DNA of 64,000 nt from Glandiceps talaboti (Eukaryota; Hemichordata; Enteropneusta; Spengelidae): contig NC_135570.1 in assembly GCF_964340395.1 (NCBI RefSeq), positions 14,213,822-14,277,821 on the forward strand, given 5' to 3'. A program made the translations under genes and the position numbers. Shown piece by piece: positions 11,488-23,400 of the stretch (its first letter is position 1; the number at the start of each line of letters is the position of its first letter). The notes under the pieces were generated by a model. That model searched no databases and had not been told where the DNA came from. It saw only the letters and a list, made by a program, of their open reading frames with translations.

Positions 11488-14400
11488 AATTATATGAATC
11501 ACAGATTGGGTTAAAGCCACTGAAATATCATGGTTGAACTCAGTGTACTCGCTATGATAGCCAATTTTTGTTGTTGTGGGTTAGTATGATAAAAATTGGC
11601 ATTTCTTGTGAGTCACCACATAGTAAGAGATAGGGGGACACCACATTTTGGTGTGTCACTAGAGATTGTTTGTGTCAGTGACACTTCAAATTGGCTTAGA
11701 ATTGGCTGGTCAAACTAGTCTAGTCTATAACCCTGAAATAAACACAAGAAAATAAATACTGTAACACAACAAGATGTCAAATGAACAAAAAGTAGCAGAA
11801 TTAATAAATTTATAAAATATGAGGTATGAAATTCAAATAACCAACCTGAAAGGAATAGACACAAGTTCACGACTTTTTGGAAAGTTGAATTCAAACAATC
11901 AATGCCAAGTGTGGTATCTGATAACAGGAGGTTGTAAAATACAATGATGCCAATATCTAGACTGAGTGAAGTTGGCCTGACTAGAAACACCATTTTTATA
12001 GACAATCTTGCAATACAATGGATTGAACCTTAGACTGAGATTGAACACAAGACATCTATTTTACGATCTCCTGTTATCAGATACTACACTTGGTGTTGAT
12101 TGTTTGAATTGGACTTTCCAGAGAATGTAATTGTTTATATACAGGGGTCTTATCAATTGAGTTTATCTTGAAAATCACATTCCTGTAATGATGGTCATTG
12201 AAATTTCATTGTAAAATGCAAGATTCTGGGATTGATTCCCACACTTGTCACAAAGTAATAGTTGCCGAGTACATAACATTTCTGGTTCCCACTCAGCATT
12301 GATGGATTTGAATACAGGGTGCAGCTAAGTGGGCAGAAGAATGATAGCAGGTGATCAAGGTATAATTAATGAGATGTCCATCTTGTACTAACTCATACAA
12401 AGAGAGATTGTCCCAGGGTTGTCATTCTGTCATGTCTTCAGGTCATAAGGTCACAGTCCCATGGTCATCAGAATTGAACCATAACGACATCTTAAAGGCA
12501 TTGGACTCCTGTATGTATCAGTTAAAGAAATTATTCTGTTCACTGGCCACAGAACATGTATGGCTTTAGAAATTGTTTCATTTCAGTGAATATATGCCAT
12601 TCATTCAGTGCTTTTGCTGAGGTTTAGCAAAGTGGGAAATTTTGTAAAAATGGCACACATTTCAATACATGTACTTTGTACAATAGCATGGTAGGTGATC
12701 ACAGTAAACCACTGGGAGCTTGGGTTATACATATCACGGCCGTGATGATGAAGGAATTGAATTATAATACAAGTTAATAATGTGTCACGTAGTATGAAAG
12801 ACTATTAAAAAAACAGTTGTTTATGGAACAATTGAAAACAGAAAAGTGGTAATTTTGGTCAAAACAGTGTTTTTACCAAAGGTTGGGAAACCCTTGTAAC
12901 AGGGAGAAAGGGGTAAAAATGGCACTGTTTCCGTATAGAGTCTATGGTAATTTTGTTTGGGAACCCAGGTAAAATGACATGAGAACCTGTTACCTACTTA
13001 CTGCCCTTAGCAAAAACACTGAAAAGTATGGATTTTTAAAATACTTTTTAAAGATTTTCCACAGATTAGCATAATTCCAGTACATTGTTTCATGGAAAAA
13101 ATTGAAAAATGATAAATATGGTCAAGTTATTCAAATTTAATATCTAATAAAAATTTTCTACAGAATTATGTCATGTTGTAAATATTACAGATGGGGCCTT
13201 GTATACCTTCTCCTCAGATCTGTATGAGTTGCAGTAAAAAAAAAAATAATGTGACAGAGATTTATATATTGAATTAGTGCAACGTTTTCTAGTCAATACT
13301 TCAAACTGCTGATTGTCTATTTCCTGAACACAGGAAGTGTGTAATGTGTATGTTATGTGATTACTTCCTGTGTGTAAGAATACCTTTGGAAATTTGCTGA
13401 TGAATTAAATCATTATCTCAAATTAATGTGTCAATACTACAACACACCTAGACATTTATCCAACATGACACTGTACAGTAATTTGTATTGAAATCAACCC
13501 AACCTGTGTTATGTTAGGAGCGGTGTTTGTTCCAAGTTGGGTTAGGGTGAGGCAGGGCTCGAAATTAACTTTTTTCCTTGGTAGTCTCAATGGGCTACCA
13601 ATTTCAGAAATTGGAAATTGGTAGCCCAAGGATGGTGACCAGTAGTCCTATATTCCTGAACTGAAAACAGAGCCCCCTCTATTAAAAATACATCATTGCA
13701 TAATCAGTGGTAGTCTGAGTGGGCTACCAGCTGCAAATTATGGCAGCCCTATGACAAGAATTGGTAGTCTGTGGACACAGGACTACTGTTAATTTCGAGC
13801 CCTGTGAGGGTGTTTATAGAGTTAGAAGGTAGAATCTATCTATCATTGTATCAACCAAAACGTTTTATATATTATACTAGGAACTGAATGAGTGTTACCA
13901 TTTCACATTTCCACCTCTTTATTGTCTTGGTCCTCAAACCATGGCATAAAATTGATAAATGCTAAGGAGTTTCCACTACAGTGGAGTCATTTACCCATCA
14001 CAGCTGTGACCAGAGTTTCACCCTTCTCATTGTGTGCACTTTTAATGGCTTTACATGATAACATCACCATGGATAGCCATATTAAAACATAAGAATGTGT
14101 GTCATATAGTCTGGCCCTACCAAACAATGCAGTCTTTGTGAGGTAGGGGTAGGGGTGGGGTGAGGGGGGGGACACTGTCATTTACACCTATGCTACATGT
14201 AAGAATCCATAGTACAATTGATTCAGTGCGAGGTTCTTGGAATAGTGCTGTTTCATCAGTACAACCATAAGAATTTGATGGGATCATTCTGTTGTTCAGG
14301 AACGTCTGTTGGTAGGTCTATCAGATAACTGTTTTCAGACCAAAATTTGAATCCTATAAAGGCCCATCATTCAATCCCAGGTTCTTGCATTAGTGCTGTC

Positions 14401-17400
14401 TTATCAGTGGAGATACAAGGATTTTATCTATCTCTGATAGGCAACTATTTTTCTCATCCAAGTGTTAACCCTAATGAAACATGGCAAGTGTTTCTATTCT
14501 GTTCTGTACGGAATCCCACATCAAACATGGCAAGTGTTTCTATTCTGTTCTGTACGGAATCCCACATCAAACATGACAAGTGTTTCTATTCTGTTCTGTA
14601 CAGAATCCCACATCAAACATGGCAAGTGTTTCTATTCTGTTCTGTACAGAATCCCACATCAAACATAGCAAATGTTTCTATTCTGTTCTGTACAGAATCC
14701 CTCATCAAACATGGCAAGTGTTTCTATTCTGTTCTGTACAGAATCCCTCATCAAACATGGCAAGTGTTTCTATTCTGTTCTGTACAGAATCCCACATCTA
14801 ACATGGCAAATGTTTCTATTCTGTTCTGTACAGAATCCCTCATCAAACATGGCAAGTGTTTCTATTCTGTTCTGTACAGAATCCCACATCAAACATGGCA
14901 AGTGTTTCTATTCTGTTCTGTACAGAATCCTACATCAAACATGGCAAGTGTTTCTATTCTGTTCTGTACAGAATCCCACATCAAACATGGCAAGTGTTTC
15001 TATTCTGTTCTGTACAGAATCCCTCATCAAACATGGCAAGTGTTTCTATTCTGTTCTGTACAGAATCCCTCATCAAACATGGCAAGTGTTTCTATTCTGT
15101 TCTGTACAGAATCCTACATCAAACATGGCAAGTGTTTCTATTCTGTTCTGTACAGAATCCCTCATCAAACATGGCAAGTGTTTCTATTCTGTTCTGTTCT
15201 GTACAGAATCCCACATCAAACATGGCAAGTGTTTCTATTCTGTTCTGTACAGAATCCCACATCAAACATGGCAATTGTTTCTATTCTGTTCTGTACAGAA
15301 TCCCTCATCAAACATGGCAAATGTTTCTATTCTGTTCTGTACAGAATCCCACATCAAACATGGCAAGTGTTTCTATTCTGTTCTGTACAGAATCCCTCAT
15401 CAAACATGACAAGTGTTTCTATTCTGTTCTGTACAGAATCCCACATCAAACATAGCAAATGTTTCTATTCTGTTCTGTACAGAATCCCTCATCAAACATG
15501 GCAAGTGTTTCTATTCTGTTCTGTACAGAATCCCACATCAAACATGACAAGTGTTTCTATTCTGTTCTGTACAGAATCCCACATCAAACATGGCAAATGT
15601 TTCTATTCTGTTCTGTACAGAATCCCTCATCAAACATGGCAAATGTTTCTATTCTGTTCTGTACAGAATCCCACATCAAACATGGCAAATGTTTCTATTC
15701 TGTTCTGTACAGAATCCCTCATCAAACATGGCAAGTGTTTCTATTCTGTTCTGTACAGAATCCCACATCAAACATGGCAAGTGTTTCTATTCTGTTCTGT
15801 ACAGAATCCCACATCAAACATGGCAAATGTTTCTATTCTGTTCTATACAGAATCCCACATCAAACATGGCAAATGTTTCTATTCTGTTCTGTACAGAATC
15901 CCACATCAAACATGGCAAGTGTTTCTATTCTGTTCTGTACAGAATCCCTCATCAAACATGGCAAGTGTTTCTATTCTGTTCTGTACAGAATCCCTCATCA
16001 AACATGGCAAGTGTTTCTATTCTGTTCTGTACAGAATCCCTCATCAAACATGGCAAGTGTTTCTATTCTGTTCTGTACAGAATCCCACATCTAACAAAAT
16101 GAGTACAGAACATTATCACAGACTTGTTATTGCAACAATTACATGTATAATTAAATATATGTCAACAACATGTCTCTGTTCCCAATTAAATTTTTCTTTT
16201 TTTCTTTCATGATGTCAGTTATTCAAGGGGGGGGGGGTGAGAACATGCCAATTGTGTAGAGAAGCTGTGAAAGGGCTTGTTACCAGGAATCCAATAAAAA
16301 GAAGATAGAGAGGAGGAAAAGGAGAGGCGGAGAAATATGATAAAGATGAATTTTTTATTTTTTCTTCTCTTTTTTTTCAAAAAATCGACAGACTGACTCA
16401 TAGTTGCCATGAAAAAGAAATGAGAAACATAAAAAAATTAGGGGTCACCCTATAGAATTGATACAGAAATATAAATTTATAAAAAAAGTGCAGTGGCAGT
16501 AGTAGTGTTCACAATGTTTGTTGCATCTCAAAGACCTTGATGTTGAAAAATGAAATGTTTTACCGTAGGAATATGGAATACCAACATACAAAATTTTGAA
16601 TTTATAAAGTGCATTAGCTTTCACAATGTTAATGTGCAAGCCACGTGTTAGGATATTCGAAGAAATAAATATTTTTACTATCAGAACACAGAAATACAGA
16701 CGAATTCTGAGTATAGAATTTTAAGTTTATGAAGTGCACTTAGCATTTACAACTAACTTGTTCTTTGTAGCTCATGTCAGGATGTCATAAAAATGAATTA
16801 TTTTAGTCTAGGAATTTTCAATAAGTGTTGGTATGCAGTAATCAAACCCATTTTGGAATGATTCATTGATCATCATTATAGCATTCAATTATATAGAGGT
16901 CAGTGCATGCATTAATGAGTAATGTATATCAGTTGTTTGCATTACATTCGATCTTCGTCATCCTAGAAACCAGCAGTGCTTGCAACAACTGTGTATATAC
17001 ACTTATGCAGCGTTTTGTTGAGGGCAGCGGTAAGTAGGTTAAACGTGCCTGAGTTCTTGTCAATATTTGACTGGTTAAATCGTTTTCTTACATAAATTGT
17101 GGTAAGAGATCTGATGCAATAACGGAAATATTATCAATTATGGCATCGTTAAATATTACTGCATTTCATTGCTGTGTTAACATGGATCCCGAAAACTTAT
17201 CCGACATGTTACGTCACCGATATGTTACTGATTCCTGAGATCTTTGTAGACTTTGACAGATTATTTCCTTTATTTCTTGTAGTAAATATCAGGATGAAAA
17301 ATTTTTAATTTGTCAATTTGTGGTCAACTAGTCTATATTTTCCTTTAATTAGCACTTACGTAGCCTGGTAAATGGTTTCAGTGGAGCTGCTTGACTGCAC

Positions 17401-20400
17401 ACATGGAGTTCAGACATTCCACTTATGACAGTCATACCGTGTAATATCTATGAAAGTAACAATTTTATACTCTGTGAACTTCGTATCCACTCAACCTACC
17501 CTAATGGTATGTTGGGGTTCTCATTAATTTCTCAACTTTCTGTCTATTTTTTGTATTTTTTTTTTACCTTTTAAAAGAAATTTCAATCGTCAAACATCCC
17601 AAGAATTTCAAGTTATCACCGAGTATCAAATTTAATTAAAGGGACGTTGGAAACTTAAGACACTATATTTATTCAAATACATACTTTCATATATATATCA
17701 TATTCAGTTATCTCAATTTGTGTCTTGAAATAGGTTTATATATGACCTTGTCTAGTTCCTATACAGTATCCTTCTTACGTTTTACACCTCCACTCACAGT
17801 ATAGTCAAAGTCATTACTCTAGAAATCCTGAGATGCATGAGATGCAATTTAAAATTCATCCACAGCCACCCACACAGTCATTAACATCAGTCATTAACAT
17901 CACGTCTTTGTTAATCGATCACAAAATTCTAACCAATAACACAGTCCCTCATAAAATTAGTGTTTATTGGGGCAGTTATGTAATGTCCAAATATGGTATA
18001 TTTGTCTGCTCAGGATGCTACTTATACACTGTTTACATCACTATCACTATAACAGTTGGGGTTCACTGATTGGATGAACAACTTTTTGTGTAGACTCTCT
18101 TACAGCCCTCAGAGCTTTGCTTTACTAAAATTAATTGTATGTACCGATGCCAGCTAATTAACCGTACTCGAATATCCTTGTACTGTGTGCCCTCATCGAC
18201 CATGATAGAGATAACCATTCGTTGACGTGTGACTGCGACGCTCCGTGTTATCGCGAAGCCCTGAGCGAAAATACGGAGCGTCACAGTCACACGTCAACGA
18301 ACATATATCTCTATGTGGTCGATGAGGGCGCACAGTACAAGGTTGTTCGAGTACGATGGAGTACGTTATGTAGATGGTATCGGTACATACAAAATAATTC
18401 ATTTAGCGTCGATTTTAGTAAAGCGAAGTTCTGAGGACTGTGAGAGAGTCTACTTTTTGTGCTGACTGAAGGACTATGACCAGCCATGGTTTAGTTAGAA
18501 ACCACGGTTGTCGTTGGAATCCAGACATGACCTTTTCATTGACTTGTTTATGCATATGCAGGTTCCATACTAGTCTAGAGGCTATCCACGGCATCAAATT
18601 TCTTCTCACTACATCATTGTTTACATCATTTTAAAAGTTGGGGGTTTACTCATTTGTATGAACAACTTTTGGTTCATGATTTCTCATTAAACTAGAAGGG
18701 TGGAGAGAGACTTTTGAAGTCACAAATGGTGACGAGTTAGTTGTTTACAATCCTGATGCCAACACTGAGTTTTGAGTGGATCCCAAAATAATGTCATCAG
18801 TTGGTCATTTCGTCTGTGATGCCACAGATCTTAAAAAGTTACTCTATAAACCGTTATATTGCAGTGTCATAACACATGTGACTCCTTATGAAACAAAAGT
18901 AAGACAGATGTCATATGTTCTAATGAGTAACCTCTGCCCTGTGTGATAGCAATGTAATAATAGACTCGAGTTTTGAAATACTGAATGTAGCATACCAAAT
19001 GTTGTGATAGTTGAGTCGTGATGGATGAATGTTTAGAGTGGCTGGCTTGCAATCTGCAGCTTGTGGGTTTGAGCCTCGCCACTGCCATTTGTTTCTGAGT
19101 GGCTAAAATCCGAAAGCATTTGGGCAAGACTTGAACCACGATTGTGCCCGAATCAACCCAGCTGTATAATTGTGGAGACCTGGTAGGATAGAGTTTGCTA
19201 TGCGAATGCTATAGAGACTGAAGTGGATTGTATGTTCCCTGTGGAGTATAGGAACTATAAAAGGCTGTAATGCCATTGTAGGGCGATAACTGTAAAGTGC
19301 TTTGAGTAACGGCTGTGAAAGTGCTGTACAATTACTAACAGTTATTATGGTTATTTAATTATATCTTGCTTATCTTGGCCACTTGACTCTCTTTCATCAT
19401 TGCTATAACAATCTATTATGACATTAAAATATTGTTATCTTGTAATTCCCAAACCATATCATTGTCATTGAGATGTAATCGGTTAGACATTATTATGATT
19501 AGATAAAGACTCTCTAGTCAACTAATTTATAGCATGTATCGATGATGATTAGGTAAAGACTCCCTAGTCAACTGATTTATAGACTTAATGATATGTAAAG
19601 ACTCCCTAGTCACCTGATTTATAGACTTAATGATAGGTAAAGATTCCCAAGTCAAATAATTTATAGACATCATGATTAGGTAAAGGCTCCTTAGTCACCT
19701 AATTTATAGACTTAATGATAGGTAAAGACTCCCTAGTCACCTGATTTATAGACTTAATGATAGGTAAAGATTCCCTAGTCAAATAATTTATAGACATCAT
19801 GGTTAGGTAAAGACTCCCTAGTCAACTAATTTATAGACTTAATGATAGGTAAAGACTCCCTAGTCAACTAATTTATAGACTTAATGATAGGTAAAGGCTC
19901 CCTAGTCAACTAATTTATAGACTATCATGATTAGGTAAAGACTCCCTAGTCACCTAATCTATACACTTTAGATTACCTTTATTTGGTAAAGACTCCCAGT
20001 GAATACTGTCATTTTTTTGGATACATGTGTGTTTTGTGTCAGAACTAGGAAGGTGAAAAAGATTTTTGATTTGTTGTTTCTCGGCAATCGTGCAAAATTT
20101 ATGTAATGTTAAATCATCAAAATTACTCTCAGGAGCCCAAAGTTTATGAAAATGCCTTTATTTCTTGGGGTGGTGTTATCCTTTAAGATTTTGTGTAGTT
20201 GTTTTAAAGTCATCCATTGACAAATTTCTCTTTCTGTTACAGGCATGTTACAGTACGTAGACGGTACAATATTGAAAGCTATGCAACGACCTCCGAGGGG
20301 ATTACGAGAACTTGACTTCTATGAAAATGTCTTCCGTGACGACCAAGAGGATTCTCAGTTTCTGTCACTACAACAATTCCTGCCACGCTTTCTAGGAACA

Positions 20401-23400
20401 TTCAGAGCTCCAGACTCAGAAAGTATCCTTTACTCTAAGTGTTGCCAGGCAACAACTTTTTGGTTTAGGCCACATAGCAAACCTCTATCCTACCAGGTCC
20501 CCAGTTATATAGCTAGGCTAACTAGGCCACATAGCTACCTCTATCCTACCAGGTCCCCAGTTATATAGCTAGGCTAACTAGGCCACATAACAACCTCTAT
20601 CCTACCAGGTCCCCAGTTATATAGCTAGGCTTACTAGGCCACATAGCAACCTCTATCCTACCAGGTCTCCAGTTATATAGCTAGGCTAACTAGGCCACAT
20701 AGCAACCTCTATCCTACCAGGTCTCCAGTTATATAGCTAGGCTAACTAGGCCACATAGCAACCTCTATCCTACCAGGTCCCCAGTTATATAGCTAGGCTT
20801 ACTAAGCCACACAGTAACCTCTATCCTATCAGGTCCCCAGTTATATAGCTAGGCTAACTAAGCCACATAGCAACCTCTATCCTACCAGGTCCCCATTCAT
20901 ACAGCTAGGCTAACTAGGCTACATAGCAACCCCTATCCTACCAGGTCCCCATTCATACAGCTAGGCTAACTAGGCCACATAGCAACCTCTATCCTACCAG
21001 GTCCCCATTCATACAGCTAGGCTAACTATGCTACATAGCAACCTCTATCCTACCAGGTCCCCAGTTATATAGCTAGGCTAACTAGGCCACATAGCAACCT
21101 CTATCCTACCAGGTCTCCAGTTATATAGCTAGGTTAACTAGGTCACATAGCAACCTCTATCCTACCAGGTCCCCAGTTATATAGCTAGGCTAACTAGGCC
21201 ACATAGCAACCTCTATCCTATCAGGTCTCCAGTTATATAGCTAGGCTAACTAGGCCACACAGTAACCTCTATCCTTCCAGGTCCCCAGTTATATAGCTGG
21301 GTTAATTGGGGCACAGTGATGGTTCAAATCTTGCCCAAGGACTTTACCCATTCAGAAATAAATGGCAGATTCCTAGCCAGCCACTCTAACCATTTGACCA
21401 TTAGACATCATTTTAAACATTTTGATATTGCTAATCATTATCTTTCACTAATTAACTTGAAATACTGTTTGATGTCATTAACATTAGTAAATTGTCTGAC
21501 AAATGGAAACTTGAACTTGAATTTGTTATCATATTAATAATCACCAACCAATCAGAATTATGAAATGAAAGCCAGCAATTGCTGTCAAAACCTGTACACT
21601 AAATTAGGGAACTCATTCAATTCAAAGACTTTGTTATTGGTGATTGGAAATCCTCAAAGGAAATGACTTAGCTAAGGAACAACACCACCAAACTACTTCA
21701 ATATGATTTTTAAAATGATATCAAATTAGCTACTTACTTCCCATATGAATATCCAAGTTTCTTAACTGGAATCCAAGACAGACTTGTTCAATTTCTGCAA
21801 ACATTAGCATGATTTATCAATTTCAATCATAATTTCATATTTGATAAAAAATCACAATTATAATTTCTTATACTACGGCTAGACCGACTTAGCCAATCAG
21901 AGGCCTTGATTTCGGTTGGTTATATGGCGCCATAACCCACTCTTTCTTAAGGGTGTGACTTATACATATCTGTTTGAGCCAATCGGTAGGTTTTTGTGCC
22001 AAAAACTCGGAGGCTACGCCCCCTTGTTTATTGCCACATAACCCTCACAAACTCGTTGACTGTCTATTACATATATTTGATAAATGCCAATCACAATCAC
22101 AATTTCATATTTGATAAATACAAATTACAATCACGATTGATAATCATGGTAATCATTCCGCGAACCATGATTGATATAATTGGTGGATGGTATAATAATA
22201 TTGTTGGAATGTGCACATGATTGGGGCAAGTTTGAAATGACAGAAAATATTATGTAAATTGAATGTTTTAATGGTCAGACTGGTCATATCTTATCATTAC
22301 AATCATTTTGATGCTGAAAACAGATTTGATTTTCTGGAAATTTTTCAAACTTTGGAATTATTATGTATGAAATAATCATGATTGTAATTAGGTGTTTTAT
22401 TTACAGTGTTGTTTCCAGAAATGATGTCAGATTAATTAATCATCTGCTTCAGATAATGTTACCCATCTTTGAGTCTTCTTGTGAACAATTATAATGAGAA
22501 CACTATGTAGACCATTTTAGATGATTAGTGTATTTTGACTCTTGCTACCGTGAAGTTCCTTAAAACATGTATCGTAGTAACCTACTTGAAACTGGACGAT
22601 ATCACACAGAGGTTCAGTAAACCTTGTATCTTAGATGTCAAAATGGGACGACAAGTGTATGAGAAAGGGGCATCCAAGGAAAAAGCGGAACTTGCTAGAA
22701 AGAAATACCCACCACTGGAAAAAGTAGGATTTCAGCTTCTTGGGATGAGGGTAGGTTTTCATGTAATCACCGCCTTATAAAGTCAAATATTAATACTGAA
22801 ATTATACGACCTATCTGAATTACATCAGTCTTGGCACTGATACAGTTTGTCAACATGAAAGTCACATTTGAATTGAATTGAATTGAATTGAATTGAATGA
22901 GTGGAGTTGGGTGGAGTGGCATGGGGTGGGGTGGAGTGGAGTAGAATGGAGTGGTTGAGGAGTGGAGTGGAGTGGAATGGGGCTGGGGTGGAATGGGGTA
23001 GGGTAGGTTGGAGTAAGGTGGAGTGGAGTGGACTGGACCATGGAGTAGTCTAGTTCCTATACGGTATTGTTACCATTTACACCTCCACTCACATAGTCTA
23101 GTTCCTATACAGTATCGTTACGATTTACACCTCCACTCACATAGTCTAGTTCCTATACAGTATCGTTACCATTTACACCTCCACTCACATAGTCTAGTTC
23201 CTATACAGTATCGTTATGATTTACACCTCCACTCACATAGTCTAGTTCCTACAATATCGTTACCATTTACACCTCCATTCACATAGTCTAGTTCCTATAC
23301 AGTATCGTTACCATTTACACCTCCATTCACATAGTCTAGTTCCTATACAGTATCGTTACCATTTACACCTCCACTCACATAGTCTAGTTCCTGTACAGTA

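Larger units (their letters stand above)
8650..20242 (+). other. IPMK intron 1 (11.6 kb)
   Basis: Bounded by GTAGGT and TTCTGTTACAG. It contains several MITE-like copies, a (GAAA)n tract, the 35-copy 46-bp minisatellite, a nested MULE-like element and a roughly 43-bp array. I found no supportable exon in it; the long open frames are products of the 46-bp array. Confidence 0.8.

Noticed and set aside
14347-16212. 621-codon open frame with repeats of SVLYRIPHQTWQVFLFC
   Set aside because: It is read from the 46-bp minisatellite. All three forward frames are open for the same reason and the repeat shifts frame every unit, so it is not a protein.
23023-23286. Frame with SLVPIQYRYHLHLH repeats
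   Set aside because: Translation of the 48-bp unit array of element B.
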